DNA from: Oryzias latipes
Taxonomy: Eukaryota > Chordata > Actinopteri > Beloniformes > Adrianichthyidae
Length of the DNA: 64,000 nucleotides
Direction of reading: 5' to 3'
NCBI RefSeq assembly: GCF_002234675.1
Contig: NC_019867.2
Coordinates: forward strand, 5,350,001-5,414,000
Part shown: positions 35,801-46,616 of the stretch, one piece after another
Layout: each line of letters opens with the position of its first letter
Position numbering within the stretch: position 1 is the first letter of the stretch
Made by a program: the position numbers and the translations under genes
Notes under the pieces: generated by a model
The model's input: the letters and a program-made list of their open reading frames with translations, nothing else
The model's database searches: none
What the model was told of the DNA's origin: nothing

Positions 35801-38489
35801 ATTTTCATCCGTTTCAAAAGTATGAAGAGACTGTGTGACACGGCCTTTAGGAACAGACATGGAGTTGCCTCAAATGATACAAATGTCTCTTTTTTTTTCT
35901 CTCAAGTTGCTAACTGCGCCCTTCAGGACATCCCCCCCCTGGGGATCAGTTGACAATAGCTCGAACCCTGTTGCAAATGCAACGTCGGATTCTCATTGGT
36001 TTATCAGGAGTGTAATGTGAGCTGCAGTGGTGTGTCTGCAGCTGGATGCAGAAAAGCATCAGGGAGTGGTCAAAAGGTCAATATTTGTTCACTAAAAGTT
36101 ACAAAATTATTACCAAAAAAAACATTCTGTCCGTCTATTCTACAAGAATTCTTTAGATTGTATTAGAACTTAATTAGCTTGAGTTGGATGTGAATGTGTT
36201 GGGTTCAGTGAGCATCAACCTCAGGTCCACTGCTCCCCCTGGTGACCAGGATGCTCCTGTGAAAGATCCTGCTAATCCCCCACACAGTGACCAACCCTAC
36301 TCCTAAAACACGGTCATTGCAGTGGGACCTCCCGGTTCTGGCTGCTTGCTTTGATCGGGGGCTTTCCCACGGTGACGTCCTCTGTGGACATAACTAGGTA
36401 GGTCGCTGGCATGGACAGATCCCAAAAATATAATTTTTTTTATTCATTTTAGATTTAATCCCAAATGAATTTGCTGAATGGGTGGATGGGGGTTGTCAGA
36501 CATTCTGTGTATTTTATCATTTCATTTAAGAATCGATTTAGGTATACAAAGCAGTTTGCGTTACTGTTGCATGAAAAGCGATTTATAAATAAAGTTTGAT
36601 TTGATGTACAAAAATTCAACACTACTACAACGTATAATAGAAAGTCACTTAATGGCAGAAGTTTTCCTCCTTTTTTCCTGCTATTATGAAACTGTAGGAC
36701 GTATTTAAAGAAAGGTGCAGGGGGGTGTTATTGACAGATTTAACCCCCTGTGGAGGTCAAAGGCTATTTGGCAAATTAAAATCCGATATCGTCCTCATTT
36801 TTGATCCAAATTGGGATGAAAGCAGATTGGTATTCCACCTGTAGATGTGTGTTTGCAGCATCTCCCAGAAACAAAGTGGTAGACAGGAAATGCTGTCAGA
36901 AAACAGCTGTGTGAACAACAGATGTGGAGAAGCCTCAAAATGAAGCGCAGAAATGGAGTAGAGATGGTTAACCCTTTAAACTGACACTAGAGTTTAATGC
37001 GTTTAGACTCACACTCCCATAAATTTGGGTGATCCTTAATCTTTCAAATGGTAAATCTGAGTAAATCCATCTGACAGTGTGCAGTCTAGATCTGTAAAGA
37101 TTTTAAAAGGTGCATCTTTAGATTCACGGTACAAAGATCTATTTCAGCACCAACAAGAAAAAAACTGTTCTTTTTTTTTTAATTAAATACCAAAATATGA
37201 TGTCCCTCAAGTCAAAAACTAAAAAAAAAAAAGAACTTTTACTGAGATTGTTTATGAATCCACGGAAAATGTGGTGTGATTTAAAAAACCCCAAATGTAA
37301 ATACTTTTTTTTCATCAAATCATTTAAACGCAATGCATTGTAGTCCATATTTGCCAAACTAGTGGGCATCGATGCACACTAGTTTTTCCTAGAGACTTTT
37401 GGGAAATATGCAGGGCGCTGGATATTCAAATTGAAGATTCAGACACCCCGACAAAATGTTAAAGGCCCCATAAAGCGCACCAAGTAGTGAGTAGGGAAGG
37501 AATTTGGACACAACCAGAGACTTTAGGGCACTAAAGCAGTTAAGGGTCTTTTGTTTTTAGGAACAACTTTTGGATCCTCCCGTCCAGAACTGAGCTTTGG
37601 TCTGTTGAGCACATGCAGTTTATCAGATCATTGAGGTCACCAGGTCGAAAAACTTCTTCACATCCCTCAGTCATCAGACTGTGGAGGCTTGTGACAGCTT
37701 TATGCTGCCAAGTTCTACATTTTATTCAAGTCTTTTAAATTTAAGTATGCATTATTTTTATCTGGGAAAGATTCTTGACAAATTCTGATTGCGTTTTTAA
37801 TCAACTGTAGCAACAAACTTGCCAAAGGATATTATTTTATGGTTGCTATCCTTCCAAAATTCTAGTTTTTAGTATGTTACATGCAAACTAATTAAATTTG
37901 TGAGTTAAATAACTGCAAAAAAAATAAAGTAAATCCCTTTCAAGAATTTGAAAAACTGCAGTAAACTCAAATGTGTAATTTTATTATTGGGAGTAAAACT
38001 TAAGCTTTCTTAAAACATTAATACATCAGAAAAAATGAAAGGTGACATAGATAACTGTAGTTGATTTCTTAGTTTATCTCTACATGAGTTGCAAAAACAA
38101 ACAAAAAAGAAAATGATGAGGCAAATCTAAAATACTGACTCTAGGAGGCTTTGTTCCGATATCCAGGCTTTAGACCGAGCCAATGAATAAAAACTTGATA
38201 ACAATCTGGAACACGGCTTTCATCACGCCGTCGATAATTTCCACAAAACTTTTGCAAAACGTGCACGGCAGAAACAGTCTTCACGCTGGAACACGATCGC
38301 ACTGCGATTGCTTCAGCCTGGAGCTTCCATTTTAATGCAGTTGTGTTTTTCACTACATCGTTTTGTGTGTTTTTTATTCCTTCCGCCCACAAAACAAAAG
38401 GTTTTTTGTGTCGTATTTGCAGGTACAAGAAAAACAAATTCCCACGGCAGCAGAAACGGCAGGGATACAGAGGAGTCCAGCTGGTTTAA
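29821..38489 (+). CDS. ereg: Epiregulin-like EGF receptor ligand precursor
   Basis: Five exons splice in phase (1,1,2,2): 29821-29860, 32384-32470, 34163-34286, 34376-34522 and 38423-38489 (TAA), giving 154 residues. Human epiregulin is 169. A signal peptide (MGNYKLSVLLSLIGG onward) is split by intron 1. NNSS-type glycosylation lies before the EGF domain. Six Cys sit at 58, 66, 72, 83, 85 and 94, and LLVDLNEHHCQC resembles the YLVDMSQNYCRC of human EREG. A transmembrane helix (about 109-131) is followed by FFFKWYKKNK, again like human (YFCRWYRNRK). The tail ends GVQLV. The start has a G at -3 and G at +4. The gene lies between epgn and areg as in human. Introns 1, 2 and 4 are long and full of repeats. 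Confidence 0.9.
30711..30950 (+). repeat. Direct repeat pair in ereg introns, member 1
   Basis: AATATCTTAACTTTATGTCC, TTTTACTGCTAAAACACATT, CTTTACCTGAAAGCTTTTGT and GACTTTTAAAAGCACAACCG recur in order at 32808-33000 with moderate divergence. This copy is in intron 1. Confidence 0.62.
30959..31455 (-). mobile_element. TTAAAG-CCCACT family, copy 5
   Basis: It reads opposite to copies 1-4. The left end GATGATAATTGTGTTTTTGG and the right end GATGATGGAAGTGGGACTTT followed by AA match the inverted ends of the family. Internal blocks are GAATCAGGAGCAGATGAAAA, CTCGTCCGAGTCTGGCTCAA and CTCTGCAGAAACTATGTCAC. It is inside ereg intron 1. Confidence 0.77.
32808..33000 (+). repeat. Direct repeat pair in ereg introns, member 2
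   Basis: It is a diverged copy of 30711-30950: AACATATCTTAACTTTATGT, ATTTTACTGCTAATATATAT, TTTTACCTGAAATCCCCTTG. It lies in ereg intron 2. It may be an unknown interspersed repeat or a local duplication. Confidence 0.6.
35225..35847. mobile_element. Non-autonomous element with AAGGYCGTGTCACACAG ends
   Basis: The left end AAGGTCGTGTCACACAG and the right end CTGTGTGACACGGCCTT are inverted repeats with one difference in 17 bases. The 623-base body has no transposase motif. It lies in ereg intron 4. A target duplication could not be read with confidence, so the superfamily is open. Confidence 0.72.
36520..36605 (+). mobile_element. LINE 3' tail (L2/CR1-like)
   Basis: The end reads ATGAAAAGCGATTTATAAAT then AAAGTTTGATTTGATG, the usual tail of fish L2/CR1 copies with short TTTGA repeats. 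Nothing of the coding part is recognisable here. It is in ereg intron 4. Confidence 0.6.
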
Positions 38490-38854
38490 GGTGTCAAACA
38501 TCCAATCCCCTGAAAGCACCAAGCAGGACTGTTTTTATGAACAAAATGAAAAAAAGCTCAGCATTCTTTGATGTTTCCCAACACGCTTACACTGAGGGGC
38601 TGGTGCTCCTCATCTTTGTGGGGCAGGCAGATCGTTACAAAGAGATTAATAAGATGCTTTCAGAGGCGGAGGTGATCGTTTTCCAGCCGTAATTGTTCTT
38701 ACGTTTCGCCAACTTTCACCTGGTTTGAAAAGAGGAATAGTGAGACGCACAAAAATCTTTTTGTGTGAGCGAAACCGCCCACGTGATGGTGGAGAATTCA
38801 CAGAACAGAGCCCCCATCCCTGTAGTGACTCGCACTGATTCCTGCTTTGTGTAC

Positions 38855-38860
38855 AATAAA
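38855..38860 (+). promoter_or_regulatory. Candidate ereg poly(A) signal
   Basis: AATAAA lies about 365 bases after the ereg stop and is followed by GTTTCGTTGTTACAGGTGGG, a plausible GT-rich downstream element. Confidence 0.6.
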
Positions 38861-39898
38861 CGGTTTCGTTGTTACAGGTGGGAAGCAGAGGATTGTGTGA
38901 AGTAAAGCTAATGGGGAGTTATTTACTTGGAATTTCATTCTCACCTCATGGTTTTTGGTTCACTTTTGTGTCTTTTTAGAGATCATGGATAAGACGAAGT
39001 CATTCGAAAACAGAAATTATTCTCCACTTGAAAGCTTTTTTTTTTATTTCACATTTATTCTGCTTCACCTGTTGTATTTATTGTGGTTTTTTGACATTTG
39101 GGATTTAAAGCATTAAAAAAAACACACAAGTATTGTTACTATTTAACTTTGTTGTGATGTCGAAAAATGTCATTTCAGTAACTTATTTTCAAGTGTTGAT
39201 TTACTGTTGCTCTAAAGCTTTATAACTTCACGTCATGTGGATTTATTTTATGTGCAGCTCCCTTCAATTTCACGATGTGTGTGATTCACATTCCTGTGGT
39301 GCAGCTCCTGCATTTGAAAGTCCTGTCAGATGATCCTCGTAGCAGAAAAGCTGTTTAACAGAAAATGTGGATTAAACAAAGTCTTACACATTTGTAGTTT
39401 GTGTGTTCTTCATTTTTTCTCACGGGCATTCCTCAGTTTTGACACAGTCACAATATGCCCCCAACTTTTTCCATTTGAACGTATCAGGCTGTCAAAAAAC
39501 CAAAAAAATAGATTATGAACAAAAACAGAAGTCAAAACAAATTATTTTTTATACGTTTCTTTGTTTATTTCATCACACTCAGAACTTGGTCCAGGAGCTT
39601 TTCTGTCTATTTTCATAGAAAAATACATTTAAAGCAACACAATCAGGAAAACTTCTCTGGTTGTTCCACGAAGCCTCCAGTGTTTCTCAGTAAGCCCTCA
39701 GCTGGCAGCAACATGCCACAACATGAGGTAAAGTACAGAAAGCTGCAGCACAAACATTTTAAACTCCCAAAATGTTGGGCTAAAAGTGATGTTACATAAT
39801 TACATTATTTTTAAAGTCCTCACAGCTACTGCTGAGGACTGGGGCTTAGAGAATGTGAGGTTTAAAGATCCTCTGATGACAGTTGAGGTTTGTTACAC

Positions 39899-39931
<33 letters not shown>
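39899..39931. repeat. (AT)n(AG)n microsatellite
   Basis: Eight AT units run straight into about eight AG units, at the edge of the TTAAAG-family copy at 39932. Confidence 0.95.
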
Positions 39932-40415
39932 AAATTAAGCTCAGAGTTGCATTTCTGAGTATTTATTTCTTTGCATTGTTTTGAATCAGGAGGAGATATA
40001 AGAATCGCCATTTGAGGAAGAGCTTTGTGACGAATAAAACATGCTGGGCGGGCCACAAGCTTCCTGTTCTGTTTCACTGACACATCTACTTGAAAACGAC
40101 TCTGTGTGCATCTTCATCTTCCTCATCCCAGCTGGCATCTGGTTCAAAACTTTACTGATGGTTAGCTCCAAAGTTGCTTGCCATTTTTGTTTGCACTGGT
40201 AATGTTTGGTTGGGGTTATTGGAGAGTGTGTAAACAGAGAGCTCTCAGTTATGGGTGATGGCAAGGGTGGATGGGGTTGCTCCATGCCAAGGGTTCCGCC
40301 CACATCTCAAAGGCAAATTTCTGATGAACTTCTACCGCTCTGCAGAAACTTTGTCCTGGAAAAGTTTTTTTTTATTTTGGCCAAACACGACATAATCATA
40401 ATTACCACTCTGCTA
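39932..40415 (-). mobile_element. TTAAAG-CCCACT family, copy 6
   Basis: Shared blocks are GAATCAGGAGGAGATATAAG, GCTGGCATCTGGTTCAAAAC, CAGAGAGCTCTCAGTTATGG and CTCTGCAGAAACTTTGTCCT, all in the order of copies 5 and 7. The outer ends are lost, the left one being bordered by the microsatellite. Confidence 0.72.
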
Positions 40416-40499
40416 CCTTTTTTGACGTGTTCTTGCCAATCCAATTTTTTTTTCATGCCTTTTTTTTTCTGTGGTGCGAGCTATTGAAGTTATAAACTG

Positions 40500-41400
40500 G
40501 CCAATCAGATGCCTCAATAAGAAGATCTCACGTAGAACATTTAAAACATTTGATTGACAGATTCTCCCAAGCCCGCTTTTTTTGTCGTAGGGGTGTGGCC
40601 TTCCAACAAGCTCACCCCTTATTGGTGAGAGTGGTTACCATGGAAATGTTGAGTCAGACCAATCACTGCTTACTGACGTCTGATTTCAACATGGTGGCGT
40701 CTGCATTACAATAAAATGGAGACTAAGTAGACTTCATTTGGTTGGAGCCAGAAGTACCGTATTTTCCAGACTATAAGTCGCACCGGAGTATAAGTCGCAC
40801 CTGCCCAAAAATGCATTATAAAGTAGAAAAAAACACAGATAAGTCGCACTGGACTATAAGTCGCATTTTAACTTTCATAACCTTATATGACACAATCATA
40901 GCAGACTGTTTATCTAATAATTTCACAGTAATTTTTTCTCAAACTTATTTATTTATTCTTTTCATGAAGCATCATTGGCCAACTAATACTCTGTTTTCAT
41001 CCTGTATTTGTAGAAACAGTTGTCATTTTTATTGCATTTCTGAATCTATGAAATCATTGGAAAATAGAATATTATGTTTTTAGCCTTCAAGATCTTACTG
41101 TAAAAAAAAGGTTTGCTGATTCTCTGAGTCACTTAACATACTCTTAACACTTAACATACCTCATACATCAAATTGTCCCAGGAACATCATCTCTGTTCCT
41201 CACAAATGAACATAACAGGAGGGTTAACAACGTATTTATTTTAATTTATTTCTAATATAAGTCGCTGCGGAGTATAAGTCGCACCCCTTGCCAAACTATG
41301 AAAAAAAGGGCGACTTATAGTCCGGAAAATACGGTAAACCATTTTCTATGGCTGTTGTCAGATTCACTCGGTCCTGTTCTCATTTGCAGCCAACGCATAA
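40500..41400. repeat. Older repeat interrupted by a younger element
   Basis: The parts 40500-40756 and 41337-41400 together match the uninterrupted relative at 48170-48400: ACATGGTGGCGTCTGCATTA, TTTGGTTGGAGCCAGAAG, then AACCATTTTC and AGATTCACTCGGTCCTGTTC. The break holds the element at 40757-41334. Confidence 0.7.
40757..41334. mobile_element. Non-autonomous element with CCGTATTTTCCRGACTATAAGTCGC ends, TA target
   Basis: The left end CCGTATTTTCCAGACTATAA and the right end TTATAGTCCGGAAAATACGG are inverted repeats, flanked on both sides by TA. The word TATAAGTCGCAC recurs several times inside near both ends, so the terminal regions contain sub-repeats. There is no transposase. Comparison with the intact relative at 48170-48400 shows the insertion point and supports a TA duplication. 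Confidence 0.85.
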
Positions 41401-42834
41401 ACTAGAAAATGAGGGCTGTACTGAAGCATGCAAAGCAGGGTTAGGCAAACCTTTTGACTTTTGGGCCACATAGGGTTTTAAAATTTGACACAAAACCTGA
41501 ACCAGGAACAGATGCATAGAGAGTTTTGGAACTCCACCTCATAAGAGAAAGAAATAACAAAAGCACACTTTGTGATGTGATGAAAAGTTGATATATATAC
41601 TTTTAAACAGAACAATATGGGGGTTTTATTTCAAACCTGTGGCTTTTATTCTTATTTTAGTACCAATTGCACAAATGGGTTGATGCCCCTTAAGGAAAAA
41701 TGCAAACTTAGAGAAATGCTCCGCTCGTGTGGTGTTGGAATGATCAGAAAAACGACTTTCCGACTTGAAAAACACAGATGAACGTCAGAAAAACAAATCT
41801 TCCATTAACACAGGAATGTAAAATAACTTTCTGCACCTCAGCAAAGCTCAATTTATTTGTGGACACCAGAATTACAGGGAAAAATAAAACATTAATAAGG
41901 ATTATCAGTATGATTTATTCCAGCTCGGCAGGCCTGATTAAATAGTTTTACGGGGTGCTTGTGGCCCCAGGCCCGTTGTTTTCCCAACCCCGATGTAAAA
42001 TGTTAAATCTGGAGGAAACAACTCACCATCACTTGTCTACCATCAATAGGGTTTGATTAGTTTATGAAAAGTTACAATTATTAAGTGGTTTAATCACAAG
42101 ATGAAAACCTTTTAGCTAACCCTTCATAAAACCTGCTTTACTGCAATTTTGTCAGCTCTTACCCTGAAACGTAAAAAAATATGAATAACTTTTCCATTAG
42201 TCTATCTTTAAAAAAGATATCATGAGAACAGCAGACGTAAAAATAGTTGATGAGTTTCTCTATAAGTTTCAGCTTCCATTGTTTGACATCCCATCCAAAA
42301 GGATGGAGGGTCCGGTGTTCGGTTAATCTGCAACGTTTTACGCTCAGATTAGTGCTTCAGCGATCCGTGATTAACAGCAGCCTCTGCATGTGTTTTCTAT
42401 GCAAATGACCGACATCTGTGACTCCTACACATTAACTCACCTGCACTGTTAAGACATACTTAAAAACACATTAACATGCACTTACACACCGAAGCCCAAA
42501 AATACGCCCACTCAGTGGCTTCCGCTTGGTTCTAAATATAAAACCTGTGGACAAACAAATCCAAAATTCACAAACTGCTGCTCTAATCTCTGCACTGGCC
42601 TTCTGCTATCTAACTGTTCTTACCTAATCATTGCATAGGTAATAAATAGTAGGTTGCTCATGCCGTGAGTAATGTTGTTGTGGGAAGGGAAGCCCCATTT
42701 GGTTGCATCCTTGCGTTTCCATTGACAAAACAAAATCTTCCACGTGCAGCATGCTTAGAAATGTTTTGCTGCTCAGAGCTGACATATCTGTGACATTTTC
42801 ACTTTTATTTCCATTATTTTATATCTTTACAGTT

Positions 42835-43040
42835 AAAATTCAAGAGATATAACTTGTAAAAACAGCCCCTATAGAAATAAGTCAGACGTTCTTAACATTT
42901 CATTCATTTGCTTTAAATAAGCAAAAAGAAATCTGTCAGTGGGGTAATAAAAATGTCCGTCTTCTAGTGACTAGAACATATTTTCTTATTATTTTGCAAT
43001 CTAAAAACCTTCTTGATAAGATAGTTTTTGCAGTGTAGCC
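42835..43040. mobile_element. Small element with TTTTTGCAGTGT end, copy 1
   Basis: The right end TAGTTTTTGCAGTGTA matches that of 43791-44064. Internal blocks AAATAAGCAAAAAGAAATCT, CAGTGGGGTAATAAAAATGT and ACATATTTTCTTATTATTTT also recur there. The left end is decayed. The family is unassigned; hAT-type is a guess. Confidence 0.55.
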
Positions 43041-43790
43041 AAAGCGAACTCAGCAGTAAAACTGTGTGGAAAAAAAGCTAAGTGCATCCTTATAACTTCT
43101 GGAAGAATTAAAGCAAGAGTCGTAGTGAGGTTTGGGGTTTTTCTCTTCATTTATGAACATTAAAGTGACATTATAATTATGATATCAAAGATTATAAGAT
43201 AGGCTTAAAACCTCCATGTTTGACATAACAATTGAATTTGAGGGATAAAATCATTAAACATTTTCTTCAAGTGCAGCAGGAACTGCATTCAAAAGCACTT
43301 GCATTTGGCAAATTCTGCCCAACCTGGTGTTAAACCACAAAAAAGGACAAAGTTTTAACTTCAACTTAAATAAAAGTTTAAAACAAAACTTTTTTAGCGA
43401 TGAACTGAGAAGCAGGAATCCTTTAGTCAAGAATGCTCAGTAACAACATTTTCAATTGTTGCCTTTGTTTAGAGAAGTCATTTCAACCTAAATTTTGTAT
43501 TCCCAAAACCAAAAGCCGCCATTTGCTGTTAAAAGCTAATATTCATGAGTGTACAATGCACAAAATGTTGCACGTACATTCAGAAAAGGACACAAAAGCA
43601 CAGATTTGGTTTTACTGAAGACTCAAGCAGAGCAGATTTAAAGCTTTGCTGCATGAAAACATTACTTTTATTCGGAATACAGCCGATGTTTGTGTTCCAA
43701 CACATTCTTATACCAGAAGAAATTTGATTTGATTTTGGTTCTATTGTTTCAGGAATCTGCTGCCGAAACGCTTCACTTCACTCAAAATCT

Positions 43791-44064
43791 ACAATGCAAA
43801 AACAACAACAAGAAATAAGTCAAAAACTTTCTTTACATTTCAAAAGCGTTTCTATAAATAAGCAAAAAAATTGGCCAATGGGGAAAGAGCCAAGGATTCT
43901 TATTTTAAGAAAAAAATCTGGTCACAAAGACATATTTTCTTGAAATAAGATTATTTTACTATTGAAAAAGTTTCTTAGTAATATTATTTTTCTCGCAAGA
44001 TAGAAAATAAGACTCCTCAAACTACAGTTTTTAATTTTTTCCTGAGTTTCTGTTTTTGCAGTGT
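43791..44064. mobile_element. Small element with ACAMTGCAAAAACA ends, copy 2
   Basis: The left end ACAATGCAAAAACA and the right end TGTTTTTGCAGTGT are inverted repeats. The interior repeats TTATTTT and AAGAAAATA-type words in both directions. There is no coding sequence. An older relative is at 42835-43040. Confidence 0.68.
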
Positions 44065-46487
44065 ACAGAGAAAATGCAAAGCGAAAGACTAGTCATTATT
44101 TTTGTTCCATTCCTGACACAATGAACAATAGCTGTACTGGATAAGTTTCCATTCAATTGTTTTTATGTGCACAACGCCCTGCAACTTAAGAGGCCCTCGT
44201 GCAGCTGAATACAGACTGGGGGTGCAGTTGTGACCCAAAAGTATCTGATTTAAGACCAAATTTAGTCTAATTCATGACTGTATCCCAATCGAGATTCGGA
44301 GTAAAGTCTCTGCCAATTCAACGTGTCAAAGAACACAGAATGCCTGAAAGCACAGTGGTGGAAGGGTGTTCATTTGGGGTTTAGATGCTGCCCCAGCAGC
44401 ATCTGTGGTGCATCATTGCTTCTGCATTTTAATTTCGTCTAATTATAATGGAACGGCTGTAATATTTATGTGTTTGCTCATAATAATATTATCATACTTG
44501 ATAACAGCACACTGTAAAAGGTGGTTTCTATCACTTTTATTATCTCCCTTTTTAAATTATTAGTATGGCCTTAATAATTACTGCAATGAATTCACTAATC
44601 TTTATAGTTTTTAGAGCTAGCTGACATTGAGCATGTTTTCTTTTTCCGTCCATTTCTCATAAAACAATGTGGTTCTGTTTCGTTAAATATTATAAAACAA
44701 AAATGTTAATATTACTGCAAAAGAGTTTTATTGAAACCAACAACTTCGTTTTCCTTAAATCAACAACCTGATGATTTCTTTGGCTTGTAGCTTTTCTGAT
44801 GGATATTTAAACAGTTAGTAAAAATGTTTTTTATTAAGGACAGGTTTGTCCAAAAAGGTTTCTTTTTTTTTCTGCTGTCAGCTTGACTGCGGTGTGTTGA
44901 CAGTGAGTGGCTGTCAGGAGGTGCTGCCCTTCAGGCCTAACCACACACTCATGTCACTGCGTTATTACACACAATCCAAACAATCTAAGTCCTTGGTCGT
45001 TAAAAGAAAACGTGCGAGGAATTCCTGCGCTGCGTGCGCTGGAGAATGTCCGGGGATTCCGTAAAGGTTTCTGTCGGATTCCATGGGAGTTCTTGTGATG
45101 GAACGGCCTCCCTCTGCAGACACAACAACATGAGCAACACACCCTTCGGTGCAGCCTCCCCACCCAAGCCTTAAGGTCTTTTCTTAGTTACAGAGCACAA
45201 AAATAGAAACACTAGGCATCATTTTATCCAACACACACACAATAATTCACTCACAAAAACACAGGAGGACACCTGATTGTACAAACACTCAGGAAATACC
45301 AGAAACAGCCTGGCTGGATTGTAAAATAATTGAGGTATATTTTCAAAATGTTCAAATGTCTAAGCACTTAATTAAAGTTTGCATACAAATCTTTATGGTT
45401 TATCTACGTGAAACAAGATATCAGTGTCATGAAGTGCATTTTCTGATGCAGAGCTTTAAAGAATGATGTGACAAACACCCAAAAATACAGCAGACATTTA
45501 TTTTCTTTATTCTGATCTAACACTGTAGTTCTGAAGTTTCCTTCCTTACTATTGTATTTTGAAAGTCTAAAATGTAGAAGAATGGTTTCAGGGATAAAAA
45601 TTAGATTTAGAAACCCACTCAGGGCTCAGGCGAGACTTTTAAAGTTGAGAATATTATTATTTTTTCATTCATTAAATCTTCAAATTATTCTTATTGTTAT
45701 TTATTTTTATTCTTTTTATTTGTCCATCAGTTCTGTAAATGAGAGACTGAGGGCCTTGTTGTGTCATTGCTCAAACAGCCCACAATAAATCACTGCAGAT
45801 ATGTGGTTTTTTGAATTCCCCTTGTCTGTTTTGTCTAATTTTATTTGGGGTTTTAGGTTCAGGCTGTTTAGAGGCGAAAGGTAGGATTTTGTGGTAGGAG
45901 GTGTTCAAGTGAAGTAAAGGCACAGAAAAAAAATCAAAGCTAACAAGACTAATAAAAAGGTTTTTTATCTAAAAAGTTTTTATGTCCAAATTAATTAGTT
46001 TCAATGTTTTGTCCCACTAGTAGCCAAATCAAACAGATACACACATGAAAACACATGTTGTTATGATGATGTATTTACGATTAAAGTGGATCTCCGTCTT
46101 TGTTGCTTAAATTAATCTCTTATTCTGCTTTGTAATCTGTTCTTACCAGCATGGAAAAAACACAAAACCAAATTTGGCCAAAGTGGTGAGCAGGTGTGAC
46201 TTTCCGGTTGTCTGTATCCCTTCCGAAGCGATGGTGCAATTAAGGAAACAGGAGCCGCTGTTTCTGCAATTTAATGGTGACGAGAATTGAGCCAGAATAC
46301 ATCAAACTGCTCTGTGGTTTACCTGCAGTCATGCTGATTATGCCCAGGCCTCCTTTAAGGACATCAGGTGCCAAATGCAATGGTTCGAGTTAATCATTGA
46401 ACACACACAGGCATGTGCACACGCACTCCCACGCACTCTCCCCCGCACAACCCTGCTTTTCCTTGAGTTCAGAGGCAGGCGTTGGTC

Positions 46488-46495
46488 TATAAAAG
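46488..46495 (+). promoter_or_regulatory. areg TATA box
   Basis: TATAAAAG is about 120 bases before the areg ATG, which predicts a 5'UTR of about 90 bases. Confidence 0.7.
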
Positions 46496-46616
46496 CTACA
46501 CCCAGAGGAGGCAAAGAGAGCAAAGCACAAACTCCATCCACAGGGCGACAAACACACACATTTAGACACAGGTCATCGCTGGACAATCATCCACTAAAAT
46601 CCTCTCTTCCTGGGAT

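Larger units (their letters stand above)
38490..46616. other. Repeat-rich spacer between ereg and areg
   Basis: It holds the ereg 3'UTR (AATAAA at 38855-38860), an AT/AG microsatellite, a TTAAAG-family copy, the nested CCGTATTTTCC element (40757-41334) in an older repeat, and two related small elements (42835-43040, 43791-44064). It ends with the areg promoter. From about 44070 to 46440 I see no repeat or gene that I recognise. Confidence 0.7.
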
